Positions 36,371 to 44,851 of a stretch of 64,000 nt of DNA are shown here, in pieces. How positions within the stretch are numbered: position 1 is the first letter of the stretch; each line of letters begins with the position of its first letter. Both the position numbers and the translations under genes were made by a program. Origin of the DNA: a virus. The notes under the pieces were generated by a model that made no database searches, was not told the DNA's origin, and was given only the letters and a program-made list of their open reading frames with translations. The stretch covers positions 17,708 through 81,707 of the IMG/VR virus record IMGVR_UViG_3300030389_003255; one strand, 5' to 3'.

Positions 36371-36595
36371 TTAGAATGGAATATTTTCTTTTTTTCCTCT
36401 CTGTTTAGGTGGAAGAGTTATCACATCGGGGATATCCGCACTACTAGGCCTTGGTTTTGGTGTAGTGTCTTTTGGCAGTCCTACACTAAAATCTCTATTT
36501 TTAGTAGTCTTTCTACTTTCGTTGTTATTAGCGGCTCTCACCTGTGCCAACTCTTTTCTTAGTCTTATTTCTTTTTGTCTATTATCTTCGGTCAT
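36371..36595 (-). CDS. Small disordered protein after the portal gene
   Basis: A 74-residue protein with a helical K/R/E N-terminus (RQKEIRLRKELAQVRAANN) and a P/K-rich, likely unstructured C-terminus. It overlaps the portal stop through ATGA, so it is co-translated with the portal. No family is recognised. Confidence 0.52.
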   Translation of the reverse strand: MTEDNRQKEIRLRKELAQVRAANNNESRKTTKNRDFSVGLPKDTTPKPRPSSADIPDVITLPPKQRGKKENIPF

Positions 36596-38226
36596 GGTAT
36601 TCTCCTCTCACTTCTTCTATCTACATTTTGATTGCCAGCATCTTCGGGTAATCCTGTTAGTCGCTTATCCGGCCCTACACTCATAGAAGGTTTATTTCTT
36701 GTGGTTGCTGGATTTTCTTGTTTCTTTGAACCTTGTAGTTGTTGTTCTTGCATTTGTCCCAATTGACTTGCATCAATATTAGTTCCCGCATAAGGGTCTA
36801 GTTCGACTTTATTCTCACTAGAACCTTCTTGTGGGGGTTCTTCAACAGGTTCGGGCTTTTTGAAAGTAAAGTTTCCGTCCTCATCCATTTCAACTTCAAA
36901 GCCTAGATTCTTAGTAGAGGCCGCAATATTAACTTCGATTTCTCTTTTTCTTAATACTGCTATTTCATCTTCTTCTTCGCTCGGTGGTAGTTTTAGATTC
37001 CAGTCAGTAATGCCGAATTGCTTAACTAAAAATGGAAATACATAATTGTTGTAAACATTCTGTGCCATTTGAACGGCTCTATTAGTTACTAATATCTGCA
37101 TGCCTTCATTATTCAATCCACCACTAGTAGTATTATCTGCCATAAACACTTTACTAACTCCAAAGAAAGCAGAAATTCTATCTCTCAAATCATCCTTAAC
37201 AGAAACATATTCCATTTCTTTTAGACTATCCATAAATTTAATCCATTCTACAGAACCTTTGCCCTCTGCTTCTATACCCATAATAGGAATAAAGTGAGGG
37301 TCTTGTTCCATCTTTTCTTTTACGGCTTTCCAAAAAGATTGCATAGAATCCATATTTCTAGTCTGAACTGCTAATAATCCTCTAGGCATACGGCTTTTAG
37401 TATAGGAAGAATTGACATAATTTTCCATAGCAATAAGTGTCATTATGTTATTAAATAAGGTAACAATAGGAGATTGACCATATAATCTAGAAGGACTATA
37501 CTTACTAAAATGTAATACTTCTCCTTTCAAGAAATACTGTTCTTCTCCAGTTGCCCTATTAACATAATGAACAGGAAATGTCTTAGCACCGCAATGTTCA
37601 CAAGGAACATGAGCGTCTTTTGAGAAAAATTCTCTATGATTAACACAAGTAAAAGCAGTATTTCCTCTTTCTCCATATTCATCAGTATAGATATACATTG
37701 TTGCAGGGTCGCCACGATACACTTCTTTGATTCGATGCATTCTAATATCGCCATTACCATCTAAAAAGTATTCTTTTACCAATACGATGTAAGCGTCATC
37801 CATAACATTTAGGTCATCTTCTAATTGTTTTAGCACATCAATAAACAACTGCTCTGATTTATTGACATATCCCTCGATAAACTCCTCTGCATATTTTAAT
37901 TGGTCTACATCCGGAACTTTTAGTTTTTCACTACCACATCTAGAACATTCAGAGACAGGCCTTTGGTGTTTCTTTTTACAGTCTAAACACATAGCCTCGT
38001 ATGCCTTTTCCCAAACATACCCTCTACGAAATATCTCTTGTTTTAATTGAGTGATACAAGTTCTAACAATTACCGACTGATTTACTATGTGGTAAATTAG
38101 AGGGGCAGTCATATGATAGGTATTTGGCCTCTCTTGTATTCCTATATTGTAGATTTGCCTATCAGCAGGTTTTGGAGTAGTTCTTCTAAATAAATTCCTA
38201 ATTGAGAATCGTCTTTGCTCAACCAT
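36592..38226 (-). CDS. Portal protein with two zinc ribbons
   Basis: Dodecameric channel for DNA packaging. The portal pattern is seen in the clip/stem region: EVLHFSKYSPSRLYGQSPIV, then LKEMEYVSVKDDLRDRISAF and FFGVSKVFMADNTTSGGLNN, as in SPP1/HK97-type portals, with a C-terminal P/E-rich tail. Two cysteine clusters are inserted: CLDC with CSRC (C80, C83, C94, C97) and a second C/H set around residues 205-228 (CVNHREFF, CEHCG). These look like zinc ribbons and are unusual in a portal. It belongs to the head module. Confidence 0.82.
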   Translation of the reverse strand: MVEQRRFSIRNLFRRTTPKPADRQIYNIGIQERPNTYHMTAPLIYHIVNQSVIVRTCITQLKQEIFRRGYVWEKAYEAMCLDCKKKHQRPVSECSRCGSEKLKVPDVDQLKYAEEFIEGYVNKSEQLFIDVLKQLEDDLNVMDDAYIVLVKEYFLDGNGDIRMHRIKEVYRGDPATMYIYTDEYGERGNTAFTCVNHREFFSKDAHVPCEHCGAKTFPVHYVNRATGEEQYFLKGEVLHFSKYSPSRLYGQSPIVTLFNNIMTLIAMENYVNSSYTKSRMPRGLLAVQTRNMDSMQSFWKAVKEKMEQDPHFIPIMGIEAEGKGSVEWIKFMDSLKEMEYVSVKDDLRDRISAFFGVSKVFMADNTTSGGLNNEGMQILVTNRAVQMAQNVYNNYVFPFLVKQFGITDWNLKLPPSEEEDEIAVLRKREIEVNIAASTKNLGFEVEMDEDGNFTFKKPEPVEEPPQEGSSENKVELDPYAGTNIDASQLGQMQEQQLQGSKKQENPATTRNKPSMSVGPDKRLTGLPEDAGNQNVDRRSERRIP

Positions 38227-38278
38227 ATAACTTACCCCTAATCATTCTCAATCTACTACACATTATAGTATCTTTGGC

Positions 38279-38617
38279 TCAACTTCCCTTTCGCCATTTT
38301 TTATTTTTCTTTTCTTTTGTTTTTCTAGGACTCCATTTTACTTTATCAGCCCAATAAGCCGCAGACATTTTACCCCTCTTAATATTCTTCTTATGTCTAC
38401 TTTTGAAAGCCCTTCGCTGTCCTGCGGTTTGATTTGTTTTTACTCCTTGTTGTCCAAACCTAATTGTTTTTACTTTATCACCATCTTTTACAACAACAAT
38501 GTGAGATTTACTTGGGTGCTTTGGAGTTCTTTTTGGCTTGCTAAATCCACTTACTCCGGCTCTAGCAAGAGCAGGATGTTTCTTCTTCTTTTTGAGAATA
38601 TCCATCCAATTACTCAT
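38279..38617 (-). CDS. Tagged basic protein of a phage/giant-virus family
   Basis: The N-terminus MSNWMDILKKKKK carries the address. The body holds KSHIVVVKDGDKVKTIRFGQ, followed by a GVKTNQTAGQRRAFKSRHKK segment and GKMSAAYWADKVKWSP, which matches small basic proteins I know from phage and giant-virus genomes. The protein is very K/R-rich. I chose the ATG at 38617, six bases after AGGTG, over the GTG at 38626. A DNA-binding or core role is likely. Confidence 0.72.
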   Translation of the reverse strand: MSNWMDILKKKKKHPALARAGVSGFSKPKRTPKHPSKSHIVVVKDGDKVKTIRFGQQGVKTNQTAGQRRAFKSRHKKNIKRGKMSAAYWADKVKWSPRKTKEKKNKKWRKGS

Positions 38618-39182
38618 AAGCATCACCTAACATATATCCTATTTTTTTTCCCGCCTCTATATCGCTTGGATAGTGGCTTCCCATCTGTATTCTAGATAAT
38701 GATATTCTATCGGCCATTTGTTTTAATTGTTTCTTCTTTTTCGGAAACTTTCTACCTAACACTCTTTCTAACCCATGTGCTAGCATAGAATGACCACTAG
38801 GGAAAGCAGGAGTATCATCGGTTGTTGTTTTCGTTGTGGGTATTTTATTACTCACTTGAAATGGTCTAGGTCTTTTATATTTCATTTTTTCAGTGATAGC
38901 GTAGTGATTCACATCTAACATAAAATCTTCATAGTCATCCCTATTCTCTCCAACGATTTTAAACATCTCTATATCAGGCTTTAAATCAGCATCTTTCATT
39001 TCTGTTGGTTCAAGTTTCTTTTCTTTCATAACCTTTAGAACTTCAGGTATTTCTTTTTCTTCTTTAGGGTAACTCATTTCAGGTATCTTTATTTTTATTG
39101 ATGGAGTTCTCTTTAAGGATTCTTTTCTATTAGCGGCAAGTTCTCCCTGCCACTTTCTTTTGAGAATATCCATCCAACTCAT
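38610..39182 (-). CDS. PAP2-superfamily phosphatase with N-terminal address
   Basis: A 190-residue phosphatase of the type-2 phosphatidic acid phosphatase/acid phosphatase superfamily. All three catalytic motifs are present: K-x6-RP (K99 to R106-P107), PSGH (128-131) and SR-x5-H-x3-D (S163, R164, H170, D174). The enzyme would remove phosphate from lipid phosphates or small phospho-compounds. It starts with MSWMDILK, the address shared by many late proteins. No membrane spans are obvious, unlike lipid PAP2 enzymes, so a soluble form is likely. The upstream frame to 39218 was not used because ATG 39182 gives the address. Confidence 0.82.
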   Translation of the reverse strand: MSWMDILKRKWQGELAANRKESLKRTPSIKIKIPEMSYPKEEKEIPEVLKVMKEKKLEPTEMKDADLKPDIEMFKIVGENRDDYEDFMLDVNHYAITEKMKYKRPRPFQVSNKIPTTKTTTDDTPAFPSGHSMLAHGLERVLGRKFPKKKKQLKQMADRISLSRIQMGSHYPSDIEAGKKIGYMLGDAYE

Positions 39183-39186
39183 GCTA

Positions 39187-39390
39187 TCACTTTGGTTTAT
39201 GAGTGTAAATATCTCCATCTTTATGCATGAATATCTTACCGTCTTTTTCTAATTCGGCTAAGGCTCGTTTTATTTCCGCTTCTTCACCAAATTGTTTTAG
39301 ATTCTTCATACCCAATGCCCCGCCTTCTTTTTTAATTTCAGCAAGAATTTTTGCTTTTATGTCTTGTTTTATTATGTCCTTCCATGTCAT
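39187..39390 (-). CDS. Tagged winged-helix-like protein, 67 aa
   Basis: Starts with MTWKDIIK, then a small winged-helix pattern: helices KAKILAEIKKEGG and EEAEIKRALAELEKDG and a final hairpin KIFMHKDGDIYTHK. It would bind DNA. SD AGAGGATG precedes the ATG. The next gene overlaps its start. Confidence 0.65.
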   Translation of the reverse strand: MTWKDIIKQDIKAKILAEIKKEGGALGMKNLKQFGEEAEIKRALAELEKDGKIFMHKDGDIYTHKPK

Positions 39391-39842
39391 GCTTTCATCC
39401 TCTTTGTTTTTTCCTTGCTTGATTCTCTTCTTGCTAATGCTACTTTATGTGCCGCATTCAATCTCTTTTTTGCTTCAGGGTCTTTAGCCCTTCTAGCCGC
39501 AACTCTCGCTCTTTGTTCTACTAAATTAATTATTTGTGATTGTCTTTTGTGAGGTTTATCTTTAAACGCAGAACTTGAGAAGGTTTCTCTTACATCTTGT
39601 GCTGTTCTAAATTTTACGGGAACAGTATCTTTTGGATTCTCATCTGTATATAGCCTTCTAGCAGAACCCTTTGGTTTTTTACCAGTTCCTTTTTTGGGGT
39701 CTTTCTTTAGAATATCTTGCCAACTCTTTTTTACATAACCGCTAGCATAAGCCGCTTGAGCGACTTGAACCGCTTTCTTTCTTGTTTTAAATGGCCCTCT
39801 AGAACCCCAATAATAACCATCTTTCTTTTTAGTAATAGGCAT
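39387..39842 (-). CDS. Basic phage/giant-virus family protein with internal address
   Basis: The N-terminal 35 residues (DGYYWGSRGPFKTRKKAVQV) match a motif common in phage structural proteins. Next comes the internal peptide YVKKSWQDILKKD, an exact form of the address. The rest (KPKGSARRLYTDENPKDTVP, AFKDKPHKRQSQIINLVEQR) matches a domain I know as DUF6321 from phages and giant viruses. So the address lies in the linker of a two-part protein. The ATG at 39842 was chosen over GTG 39851. Confidence 0.68.
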   Translation of the reverse strand: MPITKKKDGYYWGSRGPFKTRKKAVQVAQAAYASGYVKKSWQDILKKDPKKGTGKKPKGSARRLYTDENPKDTVPVKFRTAQDVRETFSSSAFKDKPHKRQSQIINLVEQRARVAARRAKDPEAKKRLNAAHKVALARRESSKEKTKRMKA

Positions 39843-39847
39843 ATTAA

Positions 39848-40156
39848 TCACTTTCTAGTAAATTCAGTAGTTTTTTTATATCTCTCAGCAATATTAGCCC
39901 CTACCACTATACGCATTCCCACTTGACCCATCCAATTATTAAGTTTAGAATATATTGACCTTCTATTTCTAAAAATATTTGAAGGAACATTATTTATTTT
40001 CATATTCTGTATGAACTTATCAATAAATTTTTTATCCTTTAAATTAAACTTTTGACCTGTAGGTATTTCTTCAACTGTTTGTATCAAAGACTTCTTAACT
40101 TTTTTAAAATGCTTGCTTAAAAAATTAGAAGATTTCAAAATACTAATCCATTTCAT
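39848..40156 (-). CDS. Tagged small basic protein, MKWISILK N-terminus
   Basis: A 102-residue K/R-rich protein with a helical N-terminus (MKWISILKSSNFLSKHFKKV) and a segment KKFIDKFIQNMKINNVPSNI. No domain is recognised. SD CAGGTGA precedes the ATG. It overlaps the downstream gene. Confidence 0.58.
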   Translation of the reverse strand: MKWISILKSSNFLSKHFKKVKKSLIQTVEEIPTGQKFNLKDKKFIDKFIQNMKINNVPSNIFRNRRSIYSKLNNWMGQVGMRIVVGANIAERYKKTTEFTRK

Positions 40157-40162
40157 GGTTAA

Positions 40163-40651
40163 TCACCTGCCTCTATCAAAAGATTGTTCTAAATCTTTAG
40201 CATATCTAAGCATATTCCTACCTTCTCTGATTCTTTTTCTACTACCAGTCATTAACAACTCGCCAGTTAGTTTCATCATCTTTATTGTTTTTTGAAACAT
40301 GGCTTCTGTTCCTTCATCTAACTTATCGGAATATTTTCTACGCTGTGTATATTTTCCCCTTTCAAAATCTTTCAAAACATTCTCAACTATTCCATTAGTA
40401 ATCGCTTGTTGTAGACTACCTTGCGATAATTCAAACCATCTACCATCAGCATAAAATTCAGCAAGAAAATTATAATACTCTTGAAATTTTTCCTGTGGAA
40501 CTTGTATCGGTATTGAAGAAAGATTTTGAGGTTTAGATGTAAAGACATTACCTATATTTTGTTTAGTTCCTTTTCTTTGTAACCAAAGATTAGCATTAGT
40601 GGCCATTCTGCCAACTATTGCTGTTTGTTTGATTACACTTAACCAAGACAT
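40163..40651 (-). CDS. Tagged helical basic protein, MSWLSVIK N-terminus
   Basis: The ATG at 40651 gives MSWLSVIKQTA, a loose form of the address; the GTG at 40660 overlaps the previous gene. The 162-residue body is helical and K/R-rich (LDEGTEAMFQKTIKMMKLTG). No family is recognised. Confidence 0.55.
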   Translation of the reverse strand: MSWLSVIKQTAIVGRMATNANLWLQRKGTKQNIGNVFTSKPQNLSSIPIQVPQEKFQEYYNFLAEFYADGRWFELSQGSLQQAITNGIVENVLKDFERGKYTQRRKYSDKLDEGTEAMFQKTIKMMKLTGELLMTGSRKRIREGRNMLRYAKDLEQSFDRGR

Positions 40652-40656
40652 TTCAA

Positions 40657-40938
40657 TCACTTTTGACTAAACTTTTTTCCTGTTGGAACATGCTGTTTTC
40701 CTTTCTTTCGGCCTTTTCTTTTCTTAGCATCTTGATACCTTAGAGTTTTTTTATCTGTTCTTTTGTAAGTTGCTCTTGGCATGTATCTTCCTTTAGTTTT
40801 AGATTTAGGTTTTTTACCCTTATCTTTGGCTCTATGCTGTTCAGCACTTCCCCAATCCTCATCAGTCCATGTGGATAAATCCCGTTGCCTTTTTGTTTTG
40901 GCTTTGAGGATATTACGCCAATTAATTCTTATAGCCAC
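40657..40938 (-). CDS. Tagged basic protein, DUF5872-like
   Basis: The body LSTWTDEDWGSAEQHRAKDK followed by GRYMPRATYKRTDKKTLRYQ and KKGKQHVPTGKKF matches the DUF5872 basic family known from phages and giant viruses. The address reads INWRNILKAK. No ATG fits; I chose the GTG at 40938, though an ATT at 40926 would give the exact N-W-R-N-I-L-K start. The frame overlaps the upstream gene's end. Confidence 0.66.
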   Translation of the reverse strand: MAIRINWRNILKAKTKRQRDLSTWTDEDWGSAEQHRAKDKGKKPKSKTKGRYMPRATYKRTDKKTLRYQDAKKRKGRKKGKQHVPTGKKFSQK

Positions 40939-41134
40939 CACCAGCCCTTTTATATGCTTGAGCCAACATTTGTGCTTTTCTTGCAGACCATTGACCTGCC
41001 GCACCACCCTTAGTTCCTCTTTTTATTCTATTGAATATTCTTTTACGCATAGCGGGTTTAGTGTAATTACCCGACTGATTAACAGTTGATTTTCGCTTTT
41101 TCTTTTTCTTTTTCAATACATCTTGCCAACTCAT
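40922..41134 (-). CDS. Tagged small basic protein with GGAAGQWSARKAQ motif
   Basis: MSWQDVLKKKKKKRK is followed by MRKRIFNRIKRGTKGGAAGQ and WSARKAQMLAQAYKRAGGGY, a compact basic domain seen in many phage and giant-virus small proteins. SD AAGGTGA lies before the ATG. A DNA- or core-binding role is inferred. Confidence 0.72.
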   Translation of the reverse strand: MSWQDVLKKKKKKRKSTVNQSGNYTKPAMRKRIFNRIKRGTKGGAAGQWSARKAQMLAQAYKRAGGGYKN

Positions 41135-41150
41135 CTTTTATCACCTTTAA

Positions 41151-41918
41151 TTATATCTTGCCTCTTTGCCTTAACAGTTGTATTGCTTGTTTATATGCCT
41201 CATCTGCTCTATAATCCCAGTTTTGATTGATATTTATTCCCATCTCTTCTGCAACATCTTGTTTCAATGGAATTTCTTTATTCATATTAACTAGCATGTT
41301 TACGGTTTCTTTAACCACATTAGGGTCAATTTTTCTTTCATCTGTTTTTTGCCCCACACTACCTGCTAATTTAACTGCACCCTCGACGGGTTCTAAGCCC
41401 TCTACTCTCATAGTTTCCATAAATAGTCGTAGTGTTTCGGGGTCAGTTAAATCAATATAGTATTTATCATTAGCATATTCAGTTAATTTAACAGGGTCAT
41501 TGAATATTTCTAATTTTTCATCAACAGACATATATGTATTTAATCTTCTTTGTAAGTTATTTTCTTTCTTAATTAATTTTCTAAGTTGCCGTTCTAATTG
41601 TTTATTTCTTTTAGCGTTATATTTTATATCTTCATCATAATAACTGCTATTGTCCCAACTATAGTTTTCTTTTTTAGAATTTTCATAATCTTCTTTAGTT
41701 TGAAAGATTACAATTTTATTATTGTATAAGTCTATTTCTCCTAAATTATTTTGATTAACATTGTCTATTATTTCGTTAATTTGTTTTACTACTTTTTTTA
41801 ACTCGTTTGAAGTTTTTGTGACCATGCCTTTAAAGTTCTGCACAAAAAAAGGTTTAATTTCTTCTACAAAAGTTCTAACCCTACCAAGACTACTTTTTAA
41901 TATATCCTGCCATCTCAT
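41151..41918 (-). CDS. Tagged protein, 255 aa, MRWQDILK N-terminus
   Basis: After MRWQDILKSSLGRVRTF the protein is helical, with a K/R/N coiled segment (KRNKQLERQLRKLIKKENNL) and a C-terminal region with MLVNMNKEIPLKQDVAEEMG. No domain is recognised. The microprotein upstream overlaps its start (TGA within ATGAG). Confidence 0.6.
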   Translation of the reverse strand: MRWQDILKSSLGRVRTFVEEIKPFFVQNFKGMVTKTSNELKKVVKQINEIIDNVNQNNLGEIDLYNNKIVIFQTKEDYENSKKENYSWDNSSYYDEDIKYNAKRNKQLERQLRKLIKKENNLQRRLNTYMSVDEKLEIFNDPVKLTEYANDKYYIDLTDPETLRLFMETMRVEGLEPVEGAVKLAGSVGQKTDERKIDPNVVKETVNMLVNMNKEIPLKQDVAEEMGININQNWDYRADEAYKQAIQLLRQRGKI

Positions 41919-42061
41919 ACCTTTACCTCCTGCGGACTACCTTTTCTTACCCAACACTCTTTACAAAATCCAAACGCATACGCTATATCTGCTATATAAC
42001 AGCATCCAAAATACTTGAATTGTGTGGATTGTTTATATCTCACCCACTCAATTAATGTCAA
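41915..42061 (-). CDS. Cysteine-rich microprotein, 48 aa
   Basis: A short gene in the gap between the LAGLIDADG-like gene and the tagged protein. TTG at 42061 lies nine bases after AGGAGG and overlaps the preceding stop. It encodes LIEWVRYKQSTQFKYFGCCY with a second pair, GFCKECWV; the four cysteines could bind zinc. The stop overlaps the next ATG. Confidence 0.55.
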   Translation of the reverse strand: MTLIEWVRYKQSTQFKYFGCCYIADIAYAFGFCKECWVRKGSPQEVKV

Positions 42062-43416
42062 GCCAAAATTCCTCCTATGTTTTCTAATTCATCCATTACT
42101 GACATTTTACAATTGTCCTTGTATTTCTGTATGTCATCTAAATATATTCCTTCTTTTAGCCAATCAAAACCAACATGGTCTTTGTGATTTTCCCACTTCA
42201 TCAATTTGAAAATTTCATCACAACGGCTCTTATACCAGTCAGCCTTCTTGTAAGATTTTTTCATGCGTATCAATTCTAATAGTAGTTCAGCATTACCTTT
42301 CTTTAGCCTAAAATGAGGTAAACATTTTGTTAGTAGTTCACTAACATCTGCCTGAGAATAAAAGTTTAAGCGGTTAATTAGTCTAGTATCTTGCGGTGAT
42401 TTTTGGTCTAAGTGCATACGACCAAATCCTATTGACTTGTGCATTTCTTTCATGAATACCTTTCCTCTTTCACCAGTAGCAACTAGTCCGACTCTAGGAT
42501 TCATATTTCTATCTAAAGTAATATAACCATCTGAATCAATAAATGCGGCAGTATAAGCCCAAATATTCTTTTTGATGAGAGATGGGACTTTGTAGTAAGA
42601 ACCATTATGTGAAGCAACATCTAACTTTCTTATTGTTTTGGAAATCATATTTGGATTTGTTATATTAAACATATCAACAGGCATCTTTTCATGTATACCT
42701 TTAGCCGTAATGCCTTGATGTTTTGTTATAGTATTTTCAATAAATTCTAGTTGTCTTTCTTTTTTGCTTTTGTTTAGAGTCTGAGTCTTGACTGCTTTAA
42801 GACACTCCCTAAATTCCTTTTTTGCTTGCGACATTTCCTTAGATAATCTACTATATTCTTTTGAATAAGCCATTCCCTCTCTATCTAATTCAGCCTCCCA
42901 GTATTTACAAAGCGAATCTACTATGCCTCTCCTAGACTCAATATCTTTCATTTTATTTAGTCTCGATAAATCTTTTTCAGTAAATCTCATTTTCCTAAAA
43001 GGTTGTTTGTAAGGTGCTAACCAAAAGATACTATCAATTGATTTCTCTAAATGCTCACTATAAGCATCTATTACTACATCAATGGCCTTAGACATATTTT
43101 CTCTAAGACTCCCCTTTAATTCTCTACGATTGCTTCTCATTTTTTTAACAAGTTCTGGAACAGTTTGCTCATGAATAATATATTGTTTTGGAAAAACATC
43201 TAGCATCTTTCTTGCTTCACTAGCATTGATAGAATATGTTTTAGAAACCAGTGCCAATTCATCTACTTCTGACATAACATAATCCGTTACTAACAGTTTT
43301 TTAACTTCTATATTTTCGGGTAAGTCATCTAGTATTTCTTCTTCTTGTTGTGCTAACTCTTTGATTCTTCTAAACTGTTCTTCTGCTTCCCCTGCCTCTT
43401 CTACAGTTAGACTCAT
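42058..43416 (-). CDS. Unknown helical domain fused to LAGLIDADG-like endonuclease domain
   Basis: The C-terminal ~165 residues carry WAYTAAFIDSDGYITLDRN, a LAGLIDADG motif with the acidic residue, then RVGLVATGERGKVFMKEMHK and RLKKGNAELLLELIRMKK, as in homing endonucleases and related WHO/LAGLIDADG proteins. The first 280 residues are charged and helical, with a middle segment (ITKHQGITAKGIHEKMP) like a winged helix. It follows the large terminase gene directly. It may be a free-standing homing enzyme, or a domesticated DNA-binding protein that helps the terminase. Confidence 0.68.
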   Translation of the reverse strand: MSLTVEEAGEAEEQFRRIKELAQQEEEILDDLPENIEVKKLLVTDYVMSEVDELALVSKTYSINASEARKMLDVFPKQYIIHEQTVPELVKKMRSNRRELKGSLRENMSKAIDVVIDAYSEHLEKSIDSIFWLAPYKQPFRKMRFTEKDLSRLNKMKDIESRRGIVDSLCKYWEAELDREGMAYSKEYSRLSKEMSQAKKEFRECLKAVKTQTLNKSKKERQLEFIENTITKHQGITAKGIHEKMPVDMFNITNPNMISKTIRKLDVASHNGSYYKVPSLIKKNIWAYTAAFIDSDGYITLDRNMNPRVGLVATGERGKVFMKEMHKSIGFGRMHLDQKSPQDTRLINRLNFYSQADVSELLTKCLPHFRLKKGNAELLLELIRMKKSYKKADWYKSRCDEIFKLMKWENHKDHVGFDWLKEGIYLDDIQKYKDNCKMSVMDELENIGGILA

Positions 43417-43425
43417 ATAAACACC

Positions 43426-44850
43426 TCAAAAATTTAACCCTAATAATCCTGCATTATTTCGTGTTGGCTTAGGGTCATCAAATAGTCCCATATTATCTAA
43501 TAGTATGAATTTATCTGATATTTGGTAAGTGGCCGCATTTGCTAAGGCTAGGCTCATAACCATGTCGTCATGCGCCCCTACACCCTCAAACTTACCTCTT
43601 TCAGTAATAGCAAACATAGATAATTCTTCTATCAATGTTGAAGTAACTCTTCTACTTTCTTCATTACCATAAGGAAAATTTATCTTATTGTTTTCTAAAC
43701 TCATTTGTAGATTAAGAATTATCTCCTGTTTCTTTTTTCGAGTAGTATTAAAATCATATAAGTTTAAATCAGCAACCTGCCGTAACTCTTGAGTAAATGA
43801 TTTAGCAAAAGTGTTCGTTTCAAATAAGATTACCTCCGGCCTAAATACTTGATTAATTAGTTTTACTTTCTGTATATTTTCTCTAAACTCTACATTTTTT
43901 GCTCTGTCTACATAAACTATTGATTTATTTTCTTCTTCATCCATCTCGATTACTGTGATTACATTATAATCTCCATCAGTAGAAATAGCAGGGTCAATTC
44001 CAACATAATATTTGTAGCCCTCTCTTTTCATAGGCTTCAAAACTAAACTACTATTTTTTGCCGACTCTAAATATTCCGGATTAAATAAAGAAGTCCCTGT
44101 AGAAATAGGAACACACATATATTCTCTTGTAAACATTAGTGAACCCACTTCTGCCTTTCTAGCCATAAGAGAATCATAATCCCATCTATTAGGCCATAGC
44201 GGTTCATTAAGAGCATTAAGGCATGGATATGTTCTAAGAGTGTATGCAGGATTTTCTGATAGTTGAGCATAAATGTCGGTATAACTAAATGGAGTTCCGA
44301 TAACTCTTAGCGATGCTGAGTGATGAAGTGTCGGTATCATATCGCCATAAAACCAATCAGTTACCTTTTGAATACCACTTATACTAAACTCTTTTAGAGG
44401 GTCGTCAATGATAATTTCTTGCGGGTGAAGTCCACGAATCTGTGAACCGACAGAACGCTCTAAGATTTGATTACCATTAGTCAATGTAATATTTCCTATC
44501 GCCCAACCTCTAGGCGGCTTGAATTTTTTAAGTAGAGGATTATTGAATAGTTTATCTATATCTCTCATGTGAACCATAGTCTGTTTTTGGTTAGAAGAAA
44601 TATATAGCATTTGATATGGTGGTTCTTGAAATACCAAATTCCATACTACCCAAGCATGCATAAATACTGATTTACCGTGACCTCTTGAACAAATTATGAC
44701 AGTTCTTTGAGTATCATTCATAAGTTCTAACCATTCTTCTTGATGTTTAGCGAACTCCCAACCTAATACATTTTGAAAGAAGTATGGAAATGAGTTTTTA
44801 GATAACTCCATATCCATTTGATGTTCAAAGTTTAACGCCTCTATATCCAA
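43426..44850 (-). CDS. terL: Terminase large subunit
   Basis: DNA-packaging motor with ATPase and nuclease. Walker A CSRGHGKS (54-61), Walker B EIIIDDP (D149, D150), a coupling motif near GTPFS, and RNase H-like nuclease residues GIDPA (D286), FETN (E344) and GAHDDM (D428, D429). The 474-residue length is normal. It starts with TTG after GAGG. The putative small terminase lies at 51129, separated by large unknown genes. Confidence 0.92.
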   Translation of the reverse strand: MDIEALNFEHQMDMELSKNSFPYFFQNVLGWEFAKHQEEWLELMNDTQRTVIICSRGHGKSVFMHAWVVWNLVFQEPPYQMLYISSNQKQTMVHMRDIDKLFNNPLLKKFKPPRGWAIGNITLTNGNQILERSVGSQIRGLHPQEIIIDDPLKEFSISGIQKVTDWFYGDMIPTLHHSASLRVIGTPFSYTDIYAQLSENPAYTLRTYPCLNALNEPLWPNRWDYDSLMARKAEVGSLMFTREYMCVPISTGTSLFNPEYLESAKNSSLVLKPMKREGYKYYVGIDPAISTDGDYNVITVIEMDEEENKSIVYVDRAKNVEFRENIQKVKLINQVFRPEVILFETNTFAKSFTQELRQVADLNLYDFNTTRKKKQEIILNLQMSLENNKINFPYGNEESRRVTSTLIEELSMFAITERGKFEGVGAHDDMVMSLALANAATYQISDKFILLDNMGLFDDPKPTRNNAGLLGLNF

Positions 44851-44851
44851 A

